Assembly: GCA_000226015.1 (NCBI GenBank)
Contig: JH153122.1
Location: 456,738-520,737 of the forward strand
Source: Mnemiopsis leidyi
Lineage: Eukaryota; Ctenophora; Tentaculata; Lobata; Bolinopsidae
Reading direction: 5' to 3'
DNA: 64,000 nucleotides
This document shows, one piece after another, positions 14,791 to 25,207 of the stretch; positions within the stretch are counted from its first letter, which is position 1, and every line of letters starts with the position of its first letter. Made by a program: the position numbers and the translations under genes. The notes under the pieces were generated by a model. The model was not told the origin of the DNA and did no database searches. It worked only from the letters and a program-made list of their open reading frames with translations.

Positions 14791-14940
14791 CCTACCTTTC
14801 TTTTGAGATGTCGCTCCACTGTGTTCTTCCGTGTGTGCTAAATAACAACATTACAAGCTCGACAGAACAATTTATCACCATCTGCGCAAAACTTATCGCG
14901 GCCAAACTCTGCAACTCTAACTAAGGCGGAAACCTTTCCC
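14791..14940 (-). pseudogene. Decayed BED-type zinc finger inside the hAT element
   Basis: Reading the minus strand from about 14940 gives an open frame with FGRDKFCADGDKLFCRACN, a stop codon, then HTRKNTVERHLKRK. This is the C-x2-C ... H-x(n)-H layout of BED fingers found at the N-terminus of hAT transposases and hAT-derived animal proteins. The in-frame TAG falls where an Asp or Asn is usual, just before the first His. The finger is therefore broken, and no downstream transposase domain survives. It supports the hAT call made from the ends. Recognition is by motif only. Confidence 0.72.
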
Positions 14941-15110
14941 TGCTTGGCAGCAGGGCTAGGTTTCTTAGAGGGGGGTTAACAGACAACATTAGCATTAGGA
15001 GGGCGTTTAGACAAAAAACGGTCCATCAAATTGTCAATGTGCTTGTGACGATTCAATTATCAAGCAAATTACTGCTCTTGTTAGGAGCGAGATTCGGATT
15101 ACCAGAGATA

Positions 15111-15287
15111 TAACGATTGGTCAAGTTTTCTATAACGACTGGTCAACTTTTGTAACGACTGGTCAACTTTTGTAACGACTGGTCAACTTTTGCAACGACT
15201 GGTCAACTTTTGTAACGACTGGTCAACTTTTGTAACGACTGGTCAACTTTTGTAACGACTGGTCAACTTTTATAACGACTGGTCAAG
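15111..15287 (+). repeat. 20-bp minisatellite, about nine copies, inside the hAT element
   Basis: The unit is taacgactggtcaacttttg, repeated with a strict 20-base period from 15133. A degenerate first copy (taacgattggtcaag) starts at 15111, and a last copy diverges at 15285. It lies between the BED remnant and the right subterminal repeats. Confidence 0.95.
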
Positions 15288-16200
15288 TCGCTTCGGAACG
15301 CAGGAATCCCTGAAATTTGACTGCTAAGAGTGAATGAAATCGCGGTCTGACGCGGAAAATAGTGAAAATCGCGACTTATCGCGGAAAAATAAGATAATCG
15401 CGATCTGTCGCGGCAAATGCCAAATATCGCGATTTGTCGCGGTTAACGCCAAATGACGCGATTCCGCACCCACCGCGACAAACTTTTGCCCCTGATCGAG
15501 AGAAAAACTAGAAACTGAACAGTGAACACTACCATAATCTGAGCTGGACTCTATAACTGGCGATGTGAATTCTAGTGAGGAATGATACTATTGTGTTCTG
15601 AAAAGACGAAAAAAACAGGTGCGACAACACAAAAGAAACGTCAGCTGACATTCGAAGTCAGCAAAGCGCAGAGCCCGCTATTCTAATTTTGTGCTTATGT
15701 CGGGCTGTTCTATGGATAGCAGACACTTTGACTGCGATCTATAGTTTTGTTCCCGAACTGTTACCAGTGATAAGATGAGTCACAACAACAATACGTTCAG
15801 ATAGAACAGTGACTGAAATCTAATCAATTCAGCAGGTAAGGTGGCTCTTCACACTTCATACTACAAAGGTGAGTCATGGGTCTGATAGGGATCTGCTGCG
15901 TTCTCAGGTTCTCTGTATACTAATATATGTTATGAAACAATTGTTTAACATTGTAATCACAGGCAGAACAGATATATGAGTTCACGTGCAAGCTTACGTG
16001 AACACTCTGTGGTTCCACGTGGGCTCAAACTGATATAAATAGATATATGTTACACCATAATTTAGCGCTGGGAGAATTGGAGGCTCACCGGCCGCGAAGT
16101 TAGAACGAGAGATGACCTGTTGAATAATGGAGGGGCGCGGAATGCTTGATTTCTTCGCCTACAATACGTCCATGGACGGTCAAGTGATTAGCCTAATGTC

Positions 16201-16320
16201 CTAATGTATAAGGACATGTACGACAATAATTACAATCTTTCTAGCAATTACCCGTGTTTCCTAATGTATAAGGACATGTACGACAATAATTACAATCTTT
16301 CTAGCAATTACCCGTGTTTC
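16201..16320 (+). repeat. Perfect tandem duplication, two 60-bp copies
   Basis: Positions 16201-16260 and 16261-16320 are identical over all 60 bases. Because 60 is a multiple of three, an open frame passes through both copies, giving a duplicated MYKDMYDNNYN-type peptide, but there is no other coding evidence. Perfect identity means either a very recent duplication or an assembly error. Confidence 0.95.
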
Positions 16321-17213
16321 CTTGCTTTTACCTGTAGTGAAGGCTTGTTAGTGTTTACATGTTCGATATACAACATGTATACTGCTGTGGATGTAAATAA
16401 ACATTATCTCTGGCACCCTTACATCTTAACATAGATCAACTGCAATAAATCCCCTACCACTCGTCCTATGGATGTACCTAACTGTTGTCAAAGGGGGTCT
16501 AACTCAATAAAGACATTGGTCGGTCAGACAGACATGATACAGTAGCAGTTGCAACGTAAAAGAATTGGAGAGGTAATGTGTTTTACAGACCGAGTCCTTA
16601 GCATTCACTCTTTGTAATTGACTTAGACATTAACGCCTTGAGTGAAGTTTTCTTGGTGCACATTGGCAAAAAGTTTTGGATAAAAATATGACCGGAATGT
16701 ATAAAAGACTGGCAAACCTGTGATGGACGAAAGTAAAGTAAGTTAAAGTTCAGAGTAAAACTGGTAAGCCAGTTATATGGCAGTTATATGGTAGTAGGTA
16801 GGTACACGTCTAACGTGAACTGTTCATTCGTCTCCTTTGTCAAACCACGGGAGACTTCTAATGTAAAATAAACACCAAATCAACCAGACAAAGAGATACG
16901 CATGTTCATCAATCCAATCAATTCTTTGCATAATTCCTTTTTTTCAGAAATTTTAAGCTTTAATTCGCTGATAAATGTTCCACTGGGTGATCTCAGAACG
17001 TCAGAATGTGGTGACTAGACACGGACCACGTGCAGTAAGCGACTCTCCTAATTCGGACTACAATATCATCTTGCCACCTGGCGAAGGTCATATAATGATA
17101 ATTATTTGCTATTGAAAGTGGTGTGCTATTTTTACCAAAGTTGGGAATTTTATGATAGACAGCTCAGACAGATGATGGTTCAAAATAGATCAGTCAAATT
17201 CAGTTTTCAACGT

Positions 17214-17337
17214 GGGAGGCAGAGTGATATAACCTATATCAGTTTAAGATAACTTATAGACTTCCTAAATAACCGTAAATGGGAGGCAGAGTGATATAAC
17301 TTAATATATCAGTTTAAGATAACTTATAGACCTCCTT
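17214..17337 (+). repeat. Tandem duplication, 67-bp period, two diverged copies
   Basis: Both copies start gggaggcagagtgatataac and continue through atatcagtttaagataactt and atagac. They differ by a short insertion (taat) and single substitutions. The copies start at 17214 and 17281. Confidence 0.9.
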
Positions 17338-18620
17338 ATATAATTTTGCGGCAAATCTGATGGTCATGGTGTCGGACCCCGGATTAATCTTCTATAATAT
17401 AACTACACACTCACAGTACACAAGTCGCGACTTTTTTATTCGAAGCACGCCTTTGTCTTTTACGACTGGTACAAATTGAGAAAATATCATACTGCACTTA
17501 CGACAAAGGTGGATAGTGTAATTTGCTAATATCAAATAGTAATTGGCATGCTTGCCGTCTTTGCTTCATTGACTAATTGCTTTAAATTGTTATTGCATGG
17601 CAATGTATGGTTATGATTCTCCTATTTACGCTCAACCTGTTTGGCCATTTATAGATAAGATAAAAATATTCCAGTGATCACAATGCACTGCAGTAATATT
17701 ACGAGACATTCATTCATCATTATACTATTAATATTATAGCGCTTCATGAGTTTAAATTATCCACTGTAAAGGTTAGTTATATGTTTCATGTTCGGCCAAA
17801 TATATTTGCTCAAAATGACTAGAAAAAGAGACTGTTTTGTATTTAAAAAAAGGAATGTTTGAAACGGGCAGCTGCTGGAGACGTCTAAAAATTCTTTATG
17901 TCAATAACCCATTCGACAATTTTTTTTACATAAAAATGAACATTTCCATGACTTTAAAAACATGCATGTTCTATGAAGTGATAGGTTACAAAAATCAATT
18001 AATAACACGAGTTGGGCGAAATTTTCCATGATTTTACAACGTAGTTGCGGCCTATAACAACCTAGAAGCGTTGTCTAGGAGAAACGCACAATTGCGAGGT
18101 TCAAGTTTAAAAGTTGCCTTAACGAACCTTCTAACCTTGCTATGGGATGAGATAATAACTCAAGGAACCTTATCTGATTGAAAGTGCTTCTGCTTTTACA
18201 TGGATTAATGTCGATAAAAAGAAAGTTGCACTTTCAATAGTTGTTATAAGCATAAGTGGGCGGATCGTACCAAATGGTCAGCTAGTCTGCAAAAAGGCGA
18301 AGCACCATTAGTTACTATAAGTGTTGGATTGGCAAGGAGTCTGCAGCAAATCTGAGTCAGGGTGGTCTTGATCGACGTCAATGGTTAGCTCTAATTTAAT
18401 AATTTAGTCTGAGGAACTCATGTAGCGACTAAGTTCTCGACCTGATCATCCTCACGACCTCAACCAAAATAGTACTGTGATTGGAATTGACGTGTCCTTC
18501 AAAGCTGAGCGACGCAAATTTCAGCGGTGATGAGCTGAGACTTGACCGCTACTCCGGACTATAGAAGTTAAGTTTAAGCAAAATGGATAGTCGCATTACA
18601 ACATGTGGCGGCCGAGGTGG

Positions 18621-18688
18621 GTTTATTAATGGGACTGTTTATAGGACACCTTTATAAAGGTGTCCTATAAACAGTCCCATTAATAAAC
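18621..18688. repeat. Perfect spacerless palindrome, 68 bp
   Basis: The 34 bases from 18621 (starting gtttattaatggg, ending acaccttta) are followed at once by their exact reverse complement. There is no mismatch and no spacer. Such a sequence can extrude as a cruciform, can be a foldback element, or can arise as a hairpin artefact in library preparation. Confidence 0.93.
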
Positions 18689-18839
18689 CGAACTGCCTCT
18701 GTTCCAACCCAATATATAATAGCAGCTGCCTTAATTGCTTAAATTTGCCCTTTTGTTTAAGCGTAAAGAAGGAGTAGAAACTGGAACTGTGCATATTGAG
18801 ATGGTTACTGATTCGAAACTTTGACAACCTGTTCCTTAT

Positions 18840-19269
18840 TAAATTACCAAAAACCAATAAATTGGTTGCTCCCTTTGACCGGGGAGAGTCTCTTGGATGT
18901 TCTCTCTAAAAATAATGTGATATTCCGTTTTAGCCCGGGGTAACAATTAACCTTCACTCCGTCAACTCGGTCGCTTGCTTTTGAGTTTTTATGGCATGGC
19001 TACGCCTACGTGGATTTTTTGCCTTGCGTTGCGGCCCATTTTCAATTTTCGAATTAAATTTTTCAATTCGCTGCCGCGCTGCGCGCGCGAGGGCTGCCNN
19101 NNNNNNNNGCGTAGCCATAAAAACTCAAAAGCAAGCGACCGAGTTGACGGAGTGAAGGTTAATTGTTACCCCGGGCTAAAACGGAATATCAATTTATTTT
19201 TAGAGAGAACAGCCAAGAGACTCTCCCCGGTCAAAGGGAGCAACCAATTAATTGGTTTTTGGTAATTTA
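18840..19269. repeat. Long inverted repeat (arms about 160 bp) flanking an assembly gap
   Basis: The left arm is about 18840-19005 and the right arm about 19109-19269. Read on the opposite strand, the right arm matches the left from taaattaccaaaaacc through gctccctttgaccggggaga and cggtcgcttgcttttgag to tacgc. By eye there are only a handful of differences. The unit between the arms is GC-rich near the gap and is interrupted by the N run. The outer ends share taaattacc / ggtaattta, as expected of a transposon with terminal inverted repeats, but I found no convincing target duplication. Confidence 0.85.
19099..19108. other. Assembly gap, 10 Ns
   Basis: Ten consecutive N characters lie inside the long inverted repeat, next to a GC-rich stretch with gcgcgcgcg. 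The true gap size is unknown, since 10 is likely a placeholder. Confidence 1.
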
Positions 19270-22200
19270 TTCAAACATAACGAGCGCTACGCGCCCGTTA
19301 TGTTATAAGATAATCCCCGGCGTGCGCATCTTTATTCTATATATATTATATATACTCTGAAAGGGATACTATAAAACATCGATTTGGAGTATAAATACTC
19401 CCGAAAAACTATAGCTCCTGCAAAAATGACACAATTTAATCATAAGAAAGGTATATTCAAAAATAGAAAGATATAAAAAAAGAGTAAGAAGCTCCAAGTC
19501 CGAGAAAAGTTTTCTCCGACACACTTAAAATAAAGCAATACTGCAATTTCTCATTTCATTCAGTTGAATAATTCCTCTAACGCAACATGCACTGTTTCAC
19601 CTGTCCTGATAAAATAGCGAGAGCTTGGATCACCTGTAAGCTTCTACTCAAGTTCTGCAACAAGTTATAATCACTAGCTTACTAGAGAACTATAAGCTTT
19701 TATAAATTGATGCATCTCGTGTAGCTAAATTGTATCATATCTTATATCTGGTTGAATATGCAATTTGCATGGTGCATACCCCTGTGTCTCTACTTATACC
19801 TATCATACCTTGGTTTAGGTAGAACCTAGTAACTTTGAGGTCTAAAAAACAGTAAACACTAGCAAATAAGTGTCCTGAATATTGTAACTTGACTAACAAA
19901 CCTGCAAAGCTTGGGAGATCATATAATTATAATTTATGCTTTCTCATGGTTGGTCTACGATTGATTTTTGGAGCTATCTGGGCAGCTTTTGAATTTAAGG
20001 TTTTATCATTCCCCCGAAATCATTCACCACGGTCGTAATAACAATGTCGAATAGTCATGATGATAAACAATATCATTGTATCAAGTTAAACGTTTGTGAA
20101 GGTAATTGTACTCATTGTATGATTAAGTTCTCCCTTGGATAAAACTTAAATAACACAGTTTCAAGCAAAACAAGCGAAACAAATGTGTGGCCGTGACTTG
20201 TTCAACTATAAAGATTCAAATTTGAAAAGCCATAACTTGCTAATACTAAGGAAATTTACAGTATCAAACACAAAGGTTGGATGCATATTGATAAGAACTT
20301 CAACACATTGTTTGTATCATAAGTAATTCTATAAGACAGCTCTTGCAGTGTTACTGGAAGCTACCAACTTGACTTAATCGATTAGTTTAACGGACCTTGC
20401 ACTCTTGCAGTACTTAACTCATGATCAGCTGGTTTTTCTTATTGGAATCTTTCAATTATCATCATCAAAGTTTATTACAGCATCAATTGTAATCATAATT
20501 TAAAAAATGAACTTAAGGACCCAAGAAATGCCTTGACAACTGTTGACAAGTGAAAAAATGATAACAATCGGGGGAAACCAATACACCCATGTGACCAGTC
20601 ACATGACCTGGGGGCTAAGTGAAAGGGCAAGCAATTCAGATAATAGAAATAGAAATCGAGGTATCATTTACTTGAAGCAAGGGTCTAGGAACTCTAGATA
20701 ACCCTGTCCCAAATTCGATAGGTAATGACTAGGCAGGTAAACTTAAAGCCACACTGATGTATAAAACCTCAGTAAGTTAGGCTTCATAATTATCGATTTT
20801 ATTACTTTGACTGTTAAAAACGGTTGACAACAGTGCTCTTCCGTAGAGTTCAATATAATGACATCTGGGTACCAGATATCAGTGCAATTTAAGCTGTGTT
20901 CAATATATGAGAGAATGTGGGATGAGACTTCTCATCTCTAATGCTTTCATTCGATCGTAAATGATGGTTATGATCCACGCGAACACGTTCAGAAAACCAT
21001 GCAAAAATTAGGAAAATATTACCATAAGCATTAAACTTTCAAGAAAATTCAATAAACGCATAGAAACGTAAGAAAACTGTTGACTTGCCTTTTCAACGCC
21101 TAAAGGACAAGACATTACTGCTGCTGGCTAGTAACTTTGATGATATGTAATTCTGGACTTATTATGACTTGATGTTAAAAGAAGGGCCCATCGTTGACTG
21201 AAGAAAAAGTTAAACGCGGTATAATGTTTGAATCCTATAAACTTTAACGCAACCTATCAATACTTAATAGTTCAACCTTGCTTCAGTTCACTATCAAAGC
21301 CTGTGGCATATTAGCAAAACCATCCAACATGTATTTCTATTATTGTTATGAGTTGCACTTAGCTGAACACCATGAATATTTAAGCTTCTGAATAAATTAA
21401 ACACCTGATATTAATTAAACTAAAGCATAATTACAGCTGTTTGAGAAATAAAACTGATAACATAAACTGGATCAATAGCGACTAACAATGATTTAATTCA
21501 ACCTCGGTAAATGAAAGTAATGCAATGTACTTATAAAGTTTAATCGGCCAATGTCACGACTACCAGTGTTTGCCCAATGTGACAACCCGCTACGGCTTCA
21601 CATTTATGACATAGGCCCTTCAGAATTCTGATTTGCTTCACAAGACCTAGCAAACTAATTATTTTCAACAGCTGGCAACACCGAAACCTAATGAACTCCA
21701 GATATGCGATTTTCAGAGGGTATAAATAATTCCTGCATACGCAACTGAACACTAGTATCAGGAGAAGTAACAACACGGACCAGGTCTCATATCTCTGACA
21801 CGACAACAAGTCGAGAGGAGACCCCACAGTTCAAAACTACGTCAGTAGGAGGATCATATACGCTCCATACTTGAATCCGTACGCGAACCACAGTATATAG
21901 TCGCAATCCCTTGTCAGTGCTTAGTCGTGCTAGTTGCTATGGTTACCCCAGTAGCCATGGTTACTTTAGTCCTTGGTAGCCATGGTTATGCCGTGGTTTA
22001 GCATATGCATGGTCACTGTAAAATATACAATGGTTGCCGGAGCATGGACATGGCCGATATTTTGTTAAATCTTATCATTTGTCCTGGATAGACCATTCCA
22101 CCAGCTCGCCGATGTATTTGAGATAATAGCTGCGCTGCTTTAAAAAAAGAAGGATTGATCACCATCAAGCTGCGAAAAATGAAATAACAATATTCTCAAA

Positions 22201-23286
22201 TTGTGGTTCATAAAATTAAAACTGCATGGTCGCAAAATACAACACTGCGCATATATGCTCGAAATCTCTGGACTCCAAGTTGTAGTACTACTACTACTAG
22301 TCAAATCGATGTTTTATAACTGAATAACTGCACTGGCAAAAGGTTGCAGTAGCTAAATAGAAAAACATTAATTTGACACGTGCATATCGCACACAATCTA
22401 AGATCTCTAGCATAAACGCCTAGGGGGGGGAATGGGGATAATACTATAAGTCGTTAATTATCAAATCAACGCTAAGGATCTTCTCACGGGATGGCCGCAT
22501 TGTCACACTCTTACACAGCGCCCTATAAAACTAGTGTCTCGTCAGAAGGACTGACCAGGTGCAAAGTAACTAGACCTGTCTTCATCATCTCTTTCTCTGC
22601 TTCCCTTCGTCCGACAGGTACATTGTCTGCCGGGGTGAATCTCCAGTTTCAAGCTGATGTAGTGGTATTGTATATACAGTGGAACTGTATTTACAGTTGT
22701 TTGAAATCTGGGACGAGAAATAACCAAGGTCTTGCATTTTTTTTGAAAATTTAGCCAATTAGCGTGATGATCATTATTGTCATTATTTCTTATGGTGTAA
22801 AGGACCATAATCTATACACTTATACAGGACTATAATCTATCAAGAGTCAGTCTAGGTTTAAATATATAGAGTGCAAAATGTCAGATAAATAATGACCTTG
22901 AACAACGGTATCATTCAGAATCATAGTCTCTGTTATGGTTTTTAAGCTTCAATTCTTCAAAGTCAAAGTTGACATCACCACAACTACGCTATATAACATA
23001 TTACTTTTATCATTAGGTTTATAGAGAAGAAGATAAGTGAAAGTCGTACTATAACAATAATTAACTGGTTGATTTCACAAAAAATGCATGGTGCTTTTTA
23101 GTTACACGATTACACGAGAGTTTGCGAGTGCATCTTTTCAGAATTACACACCATAAGTTAGTAGACTTAGACTGGGTGTTCCTTCAAACCACAATTATGT
23201 TTTCCTTATACTGTAAAATATACTTAAATTTCTTACGTAGGCAAAATAAGTTGTATATTAAATGTTTATCTTATCATTGAATAACA
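19270..23286. other. Intergenic, no convincing gene
   Basis: AT-rich sequence with no supported coding region. A short hairpin next to the inverted repeat (cataacgagcg ... cgcccgttatg, about 19276-19303) and clustered ccatggtta motifs near 21940-21990 were seen. Hydrophobic open reading at 21540-21827 (minus) and overlapping open frames at 22491-22808 are covered among the rejected items. Confidence 0.5.
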
Positions 23287-23447
23287 GGAGGGTATTTTGG
23301 TGGGGGTCACAAATTTTTCATACTAGGTATCATTTGACAGCGATTGACCAATGAAATTTTAGGTACGGCCAATCAATATTTAACAACGCTATCAGTATCA
23401 CGAGATGCAAGCGATTTTTGATCCCACCCCAAAAATACTTCATCTAT
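23287..23447. repeat. Possible MITE: degenerate foldback about 160 bp
   Basis: The left end reads gtattttggtgggggtcac, and the right end read on the opposite strand reads gtatttttggggtgggatca. The similarity continues inward past gtatcatttgacagcgattg on one arm and gatactgatagcgttg on the other. The arms are diverged and no clear target duplication is visible, so the class is not assigned. Confidence 0.5.
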
Positions 23448-23502
23448 CAATAGTTGATTAAATTTATTGTTCATCAAATAACTTGATATAGTGTTCTTCT
23501 AG

Positions 23503-23776
23503 ATTCAATGTCCTCGTCGCGTTATGGGTACGCAGTCACGCAGATCACATTCAAGAGCAGCTCCATCCTCAGGAGCATCTACAACGTCACTTCAACTACA
23601 GACTACCAGCAAGTAAGTAAAGAATTGTATTACATGACACCCGATTTCTTGTTACTTTGTTATACTTTACGTCTGCCTCATGGGATCCAGAAAACAGCGT
23701 ATTACAAAGTTAGATACAATACAAATCAGGCAGTAGAGTGAAGAGGTGACATGTCCTGTGCTGGAATGGGCCCCCG
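23503..23776 (+). other. Candidate pair of exons of an unidentified short gene or an upstream transcript of the sulfotransferase
   Basis: The segment 23503-23612 lies between a gttcttctag acceptor and a GTAAGT donor, and contains an ATG at 23508. The 35 codons from that ATG have mostly C or G in third position, unlike the surrounding DNA. A second segment 23746-23776 lies between a gaag-ag acceptor and a GTAAGT donor and continues the frame (VTCPVLEWAP). A third exon was not convincingly found; joining to an acceptor near 24170 would end after a few codons. The peptide is not recognised. The pair could be a small coding gene or 5' exons of the gene starting at 25208. Confidence 0.35.
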
Positions 23777-25207
23777 GTAAGTAATCACACCTACCTCTGG
23801 CAATACCAGCTGGTTTATTCTGCACTTTACCTACTGTCGACTTAAAGTGTGATCGATATAGATTTCTTTATAGTTAGGAGTCCTAACTTAGGACGATGTT
23901 TTCTCATCGTATATTGTTATACAAATACAAGTGCTTTTCGGTTGTTATCGCGTGGCAAGTCTTTGAAATAAGTCCAATGTAATGATTCGATATTGTTGCT
24001 AACTAGATCATAGTAGCTTTCTCCAAAAGTCCTCACTATCTTGCCTTAATCCTAAACTCAGCAATTAATCCAATCAGCAAATCAGTGATCGACATCAAAC
24101 CTAGCTCCCCGACTCAAAATAAACGTGTTGAACTCTAATAAATCTAAACGCAAACACGGTTTTAATTTCCTATAGATTTGATCTGCTTGTTGTAGCACAT
24201 TTGGGCCGATTAACTTGATGCTGATACTATATATGGCTTTACAACTTTATTAACTTTTTTTAGTTTTCTCTTGACTGTTATCCATAAGAAAAGTGAAAGG
24301 GTTGAATATTATTCAGAGGTTAATAGATCTCTGACCATCCAGGCACATTTTATCGAGTCTCCGCCATAGTGTAGTGTCATTTAAGTGACACTCATGTCTG
24401 GTAGACATTAATGAGAGTGTTTCTAGGTTAATGGCCAATAATTGTAAACACGAGGAACCCACGTTTTATTTGAGTTACTACACAGACCCTTCGTGTATCC
24501 CTTCAAGCCACAATAGTATCACGACTACAGCCTAAAACTTATACCACCTTGGCCAATAATCTTATAATAAGTGTTTTGATGCTTTCATTTGCGAGGACGT
24601 GCAAAAGATGACATGGTGGACTTTTTGAATTGAACGCAGTTTAATAACTCATTAATGAGTTGCCTCACTTTTTGAATCCTGATTATGATTGCCAACTATT
24701 GCTATTGACCAAAGTTTTACCTCTTATTTTAATCTCGGTCTTACCTGATACTACTCTTAATGTTGTAATACATGATCAGTCAATTTTATTTCCTGATTTG
24801 CCTTTCAAGCCTTAAGAAAAGGGATGACTACCACATTTATATTATTGATGGTAAACAATCTAAATGGCATATGGGCCGATTACTCATCGTTTATACAGCC
24901 AACTGAAAAACGATGAGTTCAACAACAGAAATTCTTTTTCTCCCCAAATTTAGCCATTCGTTGATTGGAATAACGAAAACAAGAACTTTACGAAATTAAT
25001 TTTAATAGCAATTATAACTTCGCATTTTATTCTAAAAGTAACTTTATCAGTAAAATTTATCAGTTAAAAAATTTATCACTTAAAAACTTATTAATTAAAT
25101 AATTCTCTAAATGAGGAGAGAAAGGATTTGTCTTGTTAAACTCATCATCAATCTTGCGACTTCCAGCTCTACTGCAATACTTAATCAAGTAAAGGATATA
25201 TCGCAAG

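Larger units (their letters stand above)
14410..15494. mobile_element. Non-autonomous or decayed hAT-type DNA transposon, 1,085 bp
   Basis: The left end starts caggggcaaaaatttgtcgc and the right end, read on the other strand, starts caggggcaaaagtttgtcgc, so the terminal inverted repeats differ at one of the first 20 positions. The eight bases atcgagag occur immediately outside both ends (14402-14409 and 15495-15502). An exact 8-bp target duplication and CAGGG-type termini are hallmarks of the hAT superfamily. Both subterminal zones are packed with tcgcgg/ccgcga motifs: on the left as a 32-bp tandem array (about 14515-14635), on the right as looser copies. These resemble the subterminal transposase-binding repeats of hAT elements. 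Inside are a decayed BED-type zinc-finger reading (minus strand) and a 20-bp minisatellite. No transposase catalytic region is present. Confidence 0.88.
15495..18620. other. Intergenic, no gene seen; contains two tandem duplications
   Basis: No spliced or single-exon coding region is supported. The two local duplications at 16201 and 17214 are listed separately. A GC-richer patch around 16070-16150 has no recognisable content. Confidence 0.5.

Noticed and set aside
16204-16434. 76-residue open frame with a duplicated peptide
   Set aside because: It follows from the 60-bp duplication; there is no other coding evidence.
21540-21827. Minus-strand reading with a strong hydrophobic segment, like a type II anchor exon
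   Set aside because: It has no ATG in frame before the segment, and no following exon could be linked.
22491-22808. Overlapping open frames on both strands
   Set aside because: No domain, no consistent splice pattern, and ordinary base composition.
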